Source of the DNA: DATKDF01 sp035512795 | Lineage (GTDB): Bacteria; Acidobacteriota; Vicinamibacteria; Vicinamibacterales; SCN-69-37 | Assembly (NCBI GenBank): GCA_035512795.1 | Contig: DATKDF010000032.1 | Span: 1 to 8,847 of the forward strand | Reading direction: 5' to 3' | Length of the DNA: 8,847 nucleotides | Part shown: positions 1 through 6,156 of the stretch, piece after piece | Numbering within the stretch: the first letter of the stretch is position 1 | Layout of the letters: every line of letters starts with the position of its first letter | Notes under the pieces: model-generated | What the model saw: the letters and a program-made list of their open reading frames with translations, nothing else | Told to the model about the DNA's origin: nothing | Database searches by the model: none | Position numbers and translations under genes: made by a program

Positions 1-1
1 C

Positions 2-463
2 ATCCGGCTCACCGGCGAAACCCGGGACTGGGTCGTGGTCATCGGCGCCACCGACGTGCGCGTCGAAGGCGACGATCAGGAGCGCGTGTTTGCGATCGCG
101 CCGGGACCGGACGGACGATACGTCATCGAGGTGGCCGGCAGCACGCTCGTCGGCACGGTGGCCATTGATGGCGACACCGTCTGGGTCGACGTGGAGCACG
201 ATGTCTATCAGTTCCGGGTGCCCCCACCGGGGGGCGCGTCGACCGCCCGGGATGTCGATGCGCTGACGCCGCCGATGCCGGCGACGGTCGTGCGCGTCAA
301 CGTGAAGGCGGGCGCCGAGGTGGAGGCCGGCGACGTGCTGGTGGTACTCGAGGCGATGAAGATGGAACTGCCGATCCGGTCGCCTCGCGCGGGTCGCATC
401 GTGAGTGTCGAGTGCCGTGAGGGCGACCTGGTGCAGCCTGGCCATGTATTGGTCCGCGTGTAG
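2..463 (+). CDS. Biotin carboxyl carrier protein or C-terminal end of an acyl-CoA carboxylase alpha subunit (5' partial)
   Basis: The frame is open to the left edge of the window, so the true start lies upstream; the in-frame GTG at 35 is probably internal, because upstream codons (reading IRLTGETRDWV) continue the same beta-rich style. The last ~75 residues form a biotinyl/lipoyl domain: a PPMPATVVRV entry strand, then EAMKMELPIRSP with the biotin-accepting lysine at codon 359-361, then a hairpin ending GHVLVRV. The preceding ~70 residues (DGDTVWVDVEHDVYQFRV) resemble the beta-rich linker domain before the biotin domain in propionyl- or methylcrotonyl-CoA carboxylase alpha subunits. The domain would carry carboxybiotin between the biotin carboxylase and carboxyltransferase sites. 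With HMG-CoA lyase next door, a methylcrotonyl-CoA carboxylase role in leucine breakdown is likely but inferred. Whether this is a free carrier protein (~160 aa) or the end of a ~650-aa subunit cannot be decided here. Confidence 0.88.
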   Translation: MRLTGETRDWVVVIGATDVRVEGDDQERVFAIAPGPDGRYVIEVAGSTLVGTVAIDGDTVWVDVEHDVYQFRVPPPGGASTARDVDALTPPMPATVVRVNVKAGAEVEAGDVLVVLEAMKMELPIRSPRAGRIVSVECREGDLVQPGHVLVRV

Positions 464-580
464 GGGGACGGAGGTGTTTTCCACAGTTTCCCGCCCTGGG
501 GTGCCAGAGGTCGGGTGTGGCGCCAGCCCGACCTCTGGCACCTGAAGGCGGGAAACTGTGGCAAACACCTCCGTCCCCCT
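462..580. repeat. 119-bp near-perfect palindrome, REPIN-like
   Basis: Outer arms 462-495 and 547-580 are reverse complements at 33 of 34 positions; the one mismatch is T480 opposite C562. Inner arms 500-515 and 527-542 match at 16 of 16 positions. All share one axis at base 521. A symmetrical 4-nt internal loop (496-499 / 543-546) separates outer and inner stems, and an 11-nt loop (516-526) closes the tip. The left end overlaps the last two bases of the biotin-carrier stop codon. The right end extends 23 bases into the HMG-CoA lyase gene and contains its GTG start. The two-part inverted design resembles REPIN/BIME repeats spread by RAYT (Y1-type) transposases, but no such transposase gene is in the window, so that assignment is inferred. 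It lacks a T-tract, so it is not a standard intrinsic terminator. Confidence 0.93.
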
Positions 581-1472
581 CGTGGTCGAAGTCGGCCCCC
601 GTGACGGACTGCAGAACGAGCCGGCGGCCGTTGCCACGGCCGACAAGATCGCCTTCATCGACCGGCTGTCTGAGGCAGGCCTGCCCATCATCGAGGTCAC
701 GGCCTTCGTCAGCCCGGCCTGGGTGCCGCAGATGGCCGACGCGGCCGAGGTCCTCGCCGGCATCACGCGACGGCCAGGCACCCGCTACCTCGCGCTCGTG
801 CCGAACGCACGTGGGCTCGAGCGCGCCCAGGCCGCCGGCGTCACCGACGTGGCCATCTTCGCGGCCGCCTCCGAGACGTTCAGCCGCCGGAACATCAATC
901 AGTCGATCGACGCGTCGTTTGACACCTATCGGGTCGTCACCGACGCCGCCCTCGCGGCCCACCTGCGCGTGCGCGGGTACCTCTCGACGTCGTTCGGCTG
1001 CCCGTTCGAGGGCGACGTGGCGGCCGACCGGGTCGTCACGCTCACCCGGCGGCTGCTCGACCTCGGCGTGTACGAAGTCGCGGTGAGTGACACGATCGGC
1101 GTCGCGCATCCCGGCCAGGTGCGGACGCTCCTCAGGACGCTCCTGGCCGACGTCAGGTCCGATCAGATCGCCCTGCACTTTCATGACACCCGCGGCACGG
1201 CCCTCGCCAACGTCCTCGCGGCGCTCGACCTCGGCATCCGGACATTCGACGCCTCGGCCGGCGGCCTCGGCGGGTGCCCGTACGCCCCAGGCGCAGCGGG
1301 CAACCTCGCCACCGAGGATCTGCTCTACCTGCTCCATGGGCTCGGACACGACACTGGCGTGGATCTCGACGCGGTCTGCGAAGCATCGACGAGTCTCGAA
1401 CCCCTGCTCGGCCATCCTCTCCCCTCACGCTACGTCCAGGCGCGCCGGGCCTCGCGACCGGCGCGCGGATGA
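558..1472 (+). CDS. mvaB: Hydroxymethylglutaryl-CoA lyase
   Basis: The 304-aa product matches the family length of about 300. HMG-CoA lyase splits HMG-CoA into acetyl-CoA and acetoacetate, the last step of leucine breakdown, in a cytosolic TIM barrel of the DRE-TIM family. Visible hallmarks are VEVGPRDGLQNE at 10-21 (R15 and D16 at the metal/substrate site), EVTAFVSPAWVPQMAD at 46-61, SETFSRRNIN at 105-114, the metal-binding pair HFH at 207-209, and the signature GGLGGCPYAPGAAGN at 235-249 with catalytic Cys240. A stop at 543-545 limits the start. GTG558 gives MANTSVPLVVEVGPRDG, with a weak AAGG 9 nt upstream; GTG582 is the only other reasonable start and would begin right at VEVGPRDG. GTG558 and the next seven codons lie in the right arm of the palindrome, so the N-terminal leader is probably not native family sequence. 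It is probably co-transcribed with the biotin carrier gene. Confidence 0.95.
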   Translation: MANTSVPLVVEVGPRDGLQNEPAAVATADKIAFIDRLSEAGLPIIEVTAFVSPAWVPQMADAAEVLAGITRRPGTRYLALVPNARGLERAQAAGVTDVAIFAAASETFSRRNINQSIDASFDTYRVVTDAALAAHLRVRGYLSTSFGCPFEGDVAADRVVTLTRRLLDLGVYEVAVSDTIGVAHPGQVRTLLRTLLADVRSDQIALHFHDTRGTALANVLAALDLGIRTFDASAGGLGGCPYAPGAAGNLATEDLLYLLHGLGHDTGVDLDAVCEASTSLEPLLGHPLPSRYVQARRASRPARG

Positions 1473-1479
1473 CTCCGGT

Positions 1480-2271
1480 GTGACGAGCGCGCCCACCTCG
1501 TCACTCGAGCGGCTCGCTGCCGCGCTCGTCGAACGGCACCTCGCATCGCTCACTCGCCCTGAACTCCTGCGGGCCGCGCGTGCGCTCTCGGCGCGGTACG
1601 TCGAGGGTCGCGGATCGCTGCCCTCGCGCTCGCCACTCGATTCGGCCGGCAAGCGCGCGGCGTTTGCCGTCCTCTTCGCGCCCATCCACTTCGCCACCGT
1701 CGAGGCCATCGTCACCGGGCTGGCTGCCCCGGTCGGCGCGCTCTCCCGCATCGTGGACCTTGGCTGCGGGACCGGCGCGGCGTCTGCCGCCTGGGCACTG
1801 TCGGTCTCGCCGCCGGCACGACCGACGCTGCTCGGTGTCGACACGCATCGGTGGGCGCTGGCCGAGGCGGCCTGGACCTGGCGCACGCTGGGCCTGCCTG
1901 GTCGCGTCCGGCGGGCCGACATGGTTGCCGAAGCCAGCCGGCTCGGCGCACGCCGTGGCGCGTCACTGGCCGGCATGGGAATCGTCGCCGCCTGGAGCGT
2001 CAACGAGCTCACGCCCGCTGGCCGCTCCGCGCTCCTCGGTCACCTGCGCGAGGCGGCCCGCCGCCAGGCGACCGTGCTCGTCATCGAGCCCCTGTCGCGC
2101 CGCGCGGCGCCCTGGTTTCCGGAGTGGACGCGCGCGGTCGAAGACCTCGGCGGCCGGGCCGACGAGTGGCACCTGGCGAATCGGCTGCCGGCCAGCCTGC
2201 AGGCGCTTGACCGTGATGCCGGATTCGATCGCACCGAGCTCGGCGCGCGCAGTCTGATGTTTGGCGGCTGA
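1480..2271 (+). CDS. Class I SAM-dependent methyltransferase, distantly Rsm22-like
   Basis: The frame is open far upstream, but that part is an out-of-frame shadow of the HMG-CoA lyase gene. GTG1480, 7 nt after the lyase stop, gives a 263-aa protein. The Rossmann core is clear: IVDLGCGTGAASAAWAL at 91-107 is SAM motif I, LLGVDTHRWALAEA at 117-130 is motif II with Asp121, AAWSVNEL at 170-177 sits at motif IV, and VLVIEPLSRRAAPW at 199-212 is the following strand. The helical N-terminus (LLRAARALSARY at 29-40, then KRAAFAVLFAPIHFATVEAIV at 58-78) resembles the layout before the SAM motif in Rsm22-type ribosomal small-subunit methyltransferase-like proteins. The Cys motif typical of that family's C-terminus is missing here. 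Substrate is unknown. It is tightly linked to mvaB and probably shares its transcript. Confidence 0.8.
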   Translation: MTSAPTSSLERLAAALVERHLASLTRPELLRAARALSARYVEGRGSLPSRSPLDSAGKRAAFAVLFAPIHFATVEAIVTGLAAPVGALSRIVDLGCGTGAASAAWALSVSPPARPTLLGVDTHRWALAEAAWTWRTLGLPGRVRRADMVAEASRLGARRGASLAGMGIVAAWSVNELTPAGRSALLGHLREAARRQATVLVIEPLSRRAAPWFPEWTRAVEDLGGRADEWHLANRLPASLQALDRDAGFDRTELGARSLMFGG

Positions 2272-2291
2272 ACGGGCGCGCGACACCCGCG

Positions 2292-2300
2292 TGCTACGAT
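2292..2300 (+). promoter_or_regulatory. Putative extended -10 promoter of the sigma-factor gene, leaderless
   Basis: TGCTACGAT matches an extended -10 (TGn followed by TAnnnT). Only 9 nt separate it from the ATG at 2310, so transcription would begin within about 3 nt of the start codon. There is no Shine-Dalgarno sequence in that gap and no convincing -35 at 16-18 nt spacing. The site lies just past the methyltransferase stop, so it would start a new transcription unit. Confidence 0.5.
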
Positions 2301-2309
2301 CGACCTCTA

Positions 2310-2894
2310 ATGGATGAGGCGGAGCTGGCCGTCGGGATCCGCGCCGGAGACGAGCGGGCTTACGAGGCGCTCGTGCGAAGCGAGGCCGGGCGGCTCTTCG
2401 CGGTGACGCGGCGGATTCTCGGCAACGACGAAGACGCGCGCGACGCCGTCCAGGAGGCATTTATCTCGGCGTTCAAGGCCCGGGGGCAGTTTGGCGGCGG
2501 CTCGAAGGTGTCGACGTGGATCCACCGGATTGCCGTCAACGCCGCGCTGTCGAAATTGCGGAGCCGGCGCCGGCACCCCGAAGAGAACATCGACGATCTG
2601 CTGCCGCGCTTTCTGCCGAACGGACACCACACCGAGCGGTTCACGTCGTGGACCGAGCCGGCCGACCAGATCGTCGCCCGCAAGGAGACCGCCGAGCTGG
2701 TCCGGCGAACGATCGACCAGCTCCCCGAGTCGTTTCGCATGGCCGTCCTGCTGCGCGACATCGAAGGCATGTCGACCGACGAGGCTGCCCAGATGCTCGG
2801 CACGACGGCCAATGCCCTCAAGCTGCGCCTGCACCGGGCGCGCCTTGCCCTGCGGACGCTCCTGGCACCACACTTCGGAGGCACGACTGCATGA
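2310..2894 (+). CDS. ECF-family RNA polymerase sigma factor
   Basis: This 194-aa protein has the two-domain ECF layout. Region 2 spans about 20-88: AVQEAFISAFKARGQF (46-61) is the core-polymerase-binding part, and KVSTWIHRIAVNAALSKLRSRRR (66-88) is the -10-recognition helix. A linker of about 40 residues (89-127) contains IDDLLPRF and NGHH. Region 4 spans about 128-183: IDQLPESFRMAVLLRDIEGMSTDEAAQMLGTTANALKLRLHRARLALRTLL, a helix-turn-helix that would bind the -35 element. ATG2310 is the natural start. The stop overlaps the downstream anti-sigma start as ATGA, so the two are translationally coupled and probably made in fixed ratio. The inducing signal cannot be told from the sequence. Confidence 0.95.
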   Translation: MDEAELAVGIRAGDERAYEALVRSEAGRLFAVTRRILGNDEDARDAVQEAFISAFKARGQFGGGSKVSTWIHRIAVNAALSKLRSRRRHPEENIDDLLPRFLPNGHHTERFTSWTEPADQIVARKETAELVRRTIDQLPESFRMAVLLRDIEGMSTDEAAQMLGTTANALKLRLHRARLALRTLLAPHFGGTTA

Positions 2895-3133
2895 CCTGCC
2901 GCGAACTCTCCGATTTTCTCCGCGACGCCGTCGCCGGCGAACTACCGGCCGACGTGCAGCAGGAGTTCGAGCGGCACGTCGAGGCCTGCGGCAACTGCGG
3001 CGAGTTCATGCACCAGTACCGCGTCACGGTCACCGTCGCGCGCACGGCCTTCGAGGAACACATCGCCGTGCCGGACGAGGTCGTCGAGGCCATCCTGAGC
3101 GCGGTGCGGAATGCCCGCGCGAGCGGCGCGTAG
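2891..3133 (+). CDS. Zinc-finger (zf-HC2/ZAS) anti-sigma factor, cytosolic
   Basis: This 80-aa protein starts at ATG2891, inside the stop of the sigma-factor gene (ATGA overlap). Its N-terminal half carries the zinc-binding anti-sigma signature: Cys3, then FERHVEACGNC at 26-36 giving His29-x3-Cys33-x2-Cys36. Such domains clamp the cognate ECF sigma factor and hide its polymerase-binding surfaces; many release it upon oxidation or loss of zinc. The protein ends at residue 80 with no transmembrane segment or periplasmic sensor domain, so it should act in the cytosol and would need to sense an internal signal such as redox state, or take input from a partner encoded elsewhere. The cognate partner is almost certainly the overlapping sigma factor. 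Redox sensing is inferred, not shown. Confidence 0.9.
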   Translation: MTCRELSDFLRDAVAGELPADVQQEFERHVEACGNCGEFMHQYRVTVTVARTAFEEHIAVPDEVVEAILSAVRNARASGA

Positions 3134-3144
3134 GCGCGCACGGA

Positions 3145-3160
3145 CCGGCGGCCGCGCCGG
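3145..3160. terminator. Weak GC hairpin between convergent genes
   Basis: CCGGC at 3145-3149 pairs with GCCGG at 3156-3160 around a 6-nt loop, in the 45-bp gap between the anti-sigma gene (plus) and the ClC gene (minus). The position suits a bidirectional terminator, but there is no T-tract on either strand and such short GC hairpins arise easily in this composition. Confidence 0.2.
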
Positions 3161-3178
3161 CAGCCACCCCGGCGCGTC

Positions 3179-4924
3179 CTACGGCCGGGTTTCCCGCGAC
3201 ATCCGCTTCGCCCCGAACACGCCGAGCAGGGTTTCCTGGGTGATGACGCCCTCGACCTGGCGGACGTTCGCGCGACTGAGCACCAGCAGCAGCCCCGACT
3301 GATTGCGACTGAACCGTTCGAGGACCACATCGATGGCGTGGTCGGCGTGGACGTGTGCCCAGTCGTCGGCGGCGAGCGCGGCGACGGGATCGGCCGTTCG
3401 TCCCTCGGCGATCGCCCGCACCAGGACGTCCCGCGCGACCAGTCCATCCACCGCGTCGCGTCGGCCGGTCAGCAGGCACGTGGTGCCGGCCGTCTCGGCG
3501 GCCGCCAGGGCCTCTCCGACCGGTGTTGACGGGGCGACGAACCAGCTGTCGACGTCGGTCCGCATGACATCGCCGGCACGCCAGCCGCCGACGCTCTGCC
3601 GGACGAGCGGCCCGGGCAGGTGCACGCCGTCCTGGGCGAGGAGCGCCTCGTAGATCGACACCTTCTGATACCGGCGCGAGATGAACAGGCTGATCATATT
3701 GGCCACCATGAGGGGCACGAAGATCTGATAGTCCTGCGTGATCTCGAAAATCATGAACACCGACGTCAGCGGCGCGCGGATGATGCCGGCAAAGAGCGTC
3801 CCCATGCCGACGAGCGCGTAGGCGCCGGGCTCGCCCACCGGCACACCGACCATCGGCGCCAGCCATTGCACCGCGTACCCCACGGCGCCGCCCACCATGG
3901 CGCCGAGAAACAGACTGGGGGCGAAGATGCCGCCCGCGTTGCCCGTCGAGTACGAGACGATCGTCGCGCCGCCCTTGACGACGGCGAGCACGACCATCGC
4001 CGACAGGACCAGGCCGCCATTGAGCGCCTGGTCGATGTGCGTGTAGCCGACGCCGGCCACTTCCGGAAACACCACGAGGATCAGCCCGATGGCCAGCCCC
4101 CCGACGGCCGGCTGCCAGGTGCGCGACCAGGCCGGCAGACCGAGGAAGTAGCCCCGCGCCCGCAGCAGCCCCTTGCCGAAGGCCACCGATGCCAGGCCGC
4201 CGACGATCCCGAGCACGACGTAGGCCAGCAGTTCCAGCGGATGCTGCAGCTCGTACTCCGGCACATGAAAGAGCGGATCGTTGCCGAGCAGTGACCGCGC
4301 GACGATGACCGCCGCCACCGACGCAATGACCGTCGACCCGAGCAGCGGCGCGTTCAGGTCGGCGATGATCTCCTCGAGTGCAAACAACACGGCGGCGACC
4401 GGTGTGTTGAAGGCCGCAGCGAGCGCGGCCGACGCCCCCACCGGCACGAGGCTCTTCACCCGGTCGGGCGGCAGCTTCAGCCACTGCCCGACCGCCGAGG
4501 CCAGGCCCGCGCCAATCTGCACCGAGGGTCCCTCGCGGCCCATCGAGTGCCCCGATCCAATGCACAGGACGCCCGTGATGAACTTGCCGATCGGGACGCG
4601 CGGGCGAATCACGCCCTGCCGGAGGTGGTAGGCCGTCTTGGTCTGCGGTACACCACTCCCGCGCGCGTCGTTGAACCATGTCGCGAGCAGGATGCCGCTC
4701 AGGAGACTGACGAGCGTCGGCACCAGAATGACCCGGGCCGGTCCCGGCGCGAGGCCGAAGAAGAAATAGCCCGCCGCGTCAATGGACAAGGCGAACAGCA
4801 CCGCCGAGAGTCCTGCCAGGACGCCGATGACGATGGTGAGCGCCAGAAAGAGCTGACTGTCACGCAGCCGCCACTCGCCGGGGCCCAGCAGCCAGCGAGC
4901 CGGCCAATGGGGTCGCATCTTCAT
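3179..4924 (-). CDS. ClC-family chloride/proton exchanger with C-terminal CBS pair
   Basis: This 581-aa inner-membrane protein has the complete ClC core (about 1-430). Ion-path motifs are GSGVP at 89-93 (the central Ser region), GREGP at 129-133 (gating glutamate E131) and GNAGGIFAPSLFLGAMVGGAVG at 328-349; SIYEALL at 423-429 carries the probable inner-gate Tyr425. FNTPVAAVLFALEEI at 172-186 contains an EE pair whose second Glu aligns by eye with the internal proton-transfer glutamate (E203) of the E. coli protein, so H+/Cl- exchange is more likely than a passive channel. Residues about 449-505 and 515-570 form two CBS domains (GDVMRTDVDSWFV..., HVHADHAIDVVLERF...GVITQETLLGVF), which commonly bind adenine nucleotides to control gating. 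ATG4924 overlaps the stop of the upstream TPR gene (ATGA), so they form an operon. Cellular role could be acid resistance or ion balance; this is inferred. Confidence 0.95.
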   Translation of the reverse strand: MKMRPHWPARWLLGPGEWRLRDSQLFLALTIVIGVLAGLSAVLFALSIDAAGYFFFGLAPGPARVILVPTLVSLLSGILLATWFNDARGSGVPQTKTAYHLRQGVIRPRVPIGKFITGVLCIGSGHSMGREGPSVQIGAGLASAVGQWLKLPPDRVKSLVPVGASAALAAAFNTPVAAVLFALEEIIADLNAPLLGSTVIASVAAVIVARSLLGNDPLFHVPEYELQHPLELLAYVVLGIVGGLASVAFGKGLLRARGYFLGLPAWSRTWQPAVGGLAIGLILVVFPEVAGVGYTHIDQALNGGLVLSAMVVLAVVKGGATIVSYSTGNAGGIFAPSLFLGAMVGGAVGYAVQWLAPMVGVPVGEPGAYALVGMGTLFAGIIRAPLTSVFMIFEITQDYQIFVPLMVANMISLFISRRYQKVSIYEALLAQDGVHLPGPLVRQSVGGWRAGDVMRTDVDSWFVAPSTPVGEALAAAETAGTTCLLTGRRDAVDGLVARDVLVRAIAEGRTADPVAALAADDWAHVHADHAIDVVLERFSRNQSGLLLVLSRANVRQVEGVITQETLLGVFGAKRMSRETRP

Positions 4925-6078
4925 CCGGCCGGCACCCCCGCGGCGGTGTCAATCGCCTGCCAGGCGGCTTCAGCCGGATCCCGCTCGGCACAGCGCGACG
5001 TCATCGCGTCAACCGCACGGCCAATGAGCGCGATGCCCTCGACGAGTGCGTCTGATTCGCGGAGGACCGCCAGCGGCTCGCGACTCATGCGCACGAGTTC
5101 AGAGAGGAGGGGGTCGTCGTCCGGCGGCGCGCACCCGCGGAGCCGCTCGGCCGCCCACGTGAGTCCGCCACGCACGCGGGTGACCCGTGTCGCCGAGACC
5201 AGCCCCGGCGACAGCGGGTTCAGGGAGCGCACCAGGCGCACGAGCGCCAGCCGTTGACGCACGGCCGGTTCGGTGGCGCCCCGTCGCACGGCATCCTGGA
5301 GGTGCCGCTCGGCCTGGGCGAAGGCGCCCGTCGCCAGGGCCGCGTCACCCGCGCCGGCCGCCGCGCGCCAGTCTCCGGGGGCGAGGCGCAGCGCGTCCTG
5401 GAACTCGGCCAGCGCTGACCGCGCCTCACCGGCCCGCAGGAACAGCGCGCCCAGCTCGAAGTGCTCGGCCGCATCGTCGGGCACGTCTGGCGCCAGCGCA
5501 AACAACTCGCCGAGCGCACGGGCCCGGTCGCCCTGGTCGAGCAGGAACGTCGCCAGTTCGACCCGAATGCGCCGGCGGTCGTACTCCGGGTCGTCGGGCA
5601 CGAGCCCGTACATGGCGTGGTTGTAATACCGGATCGTTTCGTCCGTGTCGCCGGCGGTCGCGGCGAGGCGGGCCAGGCGCAGGTTGATTTCCGGCCGGTC
5701 GGGCTCGCGCTCGCGCAACTGCACGAGCAGCCGGCGCGCTTCGGTCCAGGCGGTGTCGTCGCGCTCCGGCCGGGTCAACGCGCGGACGAGCGAGAGCGTG
5801 TAGTCGGCGTTCAGCCGATCGTGCGAGACCGCCTGGCGCAGCAGGGCGATCCCTTCGTTGACGCGGCCGCTCTCGACGACGGCCCGGCCGCGGCGGTGCC
5901 ACTCGTCGGCCGCCGCATCGGCGGTGCGGTCGGACCACTCGGCCAGGCTACGGGTCATCCCGAAGATGGCGGCCGCGGCCACCGCGAGCACGATGACAAG
6001 CACGATTTCGCGTTGCACGAGCCCGATGGCCGGGCGGTGGCCTGCCGGTCCGGAACCGGCCCGATCGTCGTCGGCCAT
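4921..6078 (-). CDS. Membrane-anchored TPR-repeat protein
   Basis: The frame also contains an ATG at 6102, but the -10-like TATGAT lies between it and the ATG at 6078, so 6078 (MADDDRAGSG) is chosen, giving 385 aa. One transmembrane helix (about 24-42, EIVLVIVLAVAAAAIFGMT) follows a short hydrophilic N-terminus. The remainder is helical with TPR-like repeats, for example EWHRRGRAVVESGRVNEGIALLRQAV, INLRLARLAATAGDTDETIRYYNHA, AEHFELGALFLRAGEARSALAEFQDALRLAPGD and AAGAGDAALATGAFAQAERHLQDAVRRG. The last ~120 residues have no repeat I recognise. TPRs bind proteins, so this is probably a scaffold; whether the repeats face the periplasm or cytosol is not certain. The gene is first in a two-gene operon with the ClC exchanger, overlapping by 4 nt. 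Function unknown. Confidence 0.85.
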   Translation of the reverse strand: MADDDRAGSGPAGHRPAIGLVQREIVLVIVLAVAAAAIFGMTRSLAEWSDRTADAAADEWHRRGRAVVESGRVNEGIALLRQAVSHDRLNADYTLSLVRALTRPERDDTAWTEARRLLVQLREREPDRPEINLRLARLAATAGDTDETIRYYNHAMYGLVPDDPEYDRRRIRVELATFLLDQGDRARALGELFALAPDVPDDAAEHFELGALFLRAGEARSALAEFQDALRLAPGDWRAAAGAGDAALATGAFAQAERHLQDAVRRGATEPAVRQRLALVRLVRSLNPLSPGLVSATRVTRVRGGLTWAAERLRGCAPPDDDPLLSELVRMSREPLAVLRESDALVEGIALIGRAVDAMTSRCAERDPAEAAWQAIDTAAGVPAG

Positions 6079-6087
6079 GGCTGGTCG

Positions 6088-6093
6088 ATCATA
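6088..6093 (-). promoter_or_regulatory. Putative -10 of the TPR-ClC operon
   Basis: On the minus strand the hexamer is TATGAT, 5 of 6 to the TATAAT consensus, 9 nt before the ATG at 6078. The following bases CGACC match those after the -10 of the sigma-factor gene, also 9 nt before its ATG. No clear -35 is seen. A near-leaderless mRNA is implied and supports the chosen start. Confidence 0.5.
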
Positions 6094-6109
6094 GCCCGCC
6101 ATCGCCCGC

Positions 6110-6139
6110 TTGTGCGGCCGGCCGGGCCACGACTAGACT
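6110..6139 (+). promoter_or_regulatory. Putative sigma70-type promoter of the PRC-barrel gene
   Basis: TTGTGC (6110-6115) and TAGACT (6134-6139) are separated by 18 nt, a workable -35/-10 pair. The start codon at 6157 is 17 nt beyond the -10, with GGGG at 6146-6149 as a weak ribosome-binding site. It faces away from the TPR-operon -10, so the 78-bp gap holds divergent promoters. Confidence 0.4.
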
Positions 6140-6156
6140 GGCGACGGGGATGCCCG

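Noticed and set aside
462..580. Palindrome as an intrinsic terminator
   Set aside because: There is no T-tract after either stem, the arms are far longer than usual, and a probable operon partner starts within it.
297..1415. Minus-strand 372-codon open frame opposite HMG-CoA lyase
   Set aside because: It is antisense to a clearly recognised enzyme, rich in Arg/Gly/Ala/Asp with no domain, and typical of GC-rich shadow frames.
1087..1479. N-terminal extension of the methyltransferase frame
   Set aside because: It overlaps the HMG-CoA lyase in another frame with Ser/Arg/Pro-rich translation; GTG1480 gives a normal-sized protein.
3030..4679. Minus-strand 549-codon open frame overlapping the ClC gene
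   Set aside because: It is a different frame of the same strand as the clear ClC transporter; its translation is Arg/Gly-rich low-complexity sequence without membrane helices.
5461..6156. Upstream extension of the PRC-barrel reading frame
   Set aside because: It is antisense to the TPR gene and does not resemble a PRC domain; the protein fits a start at 6157.
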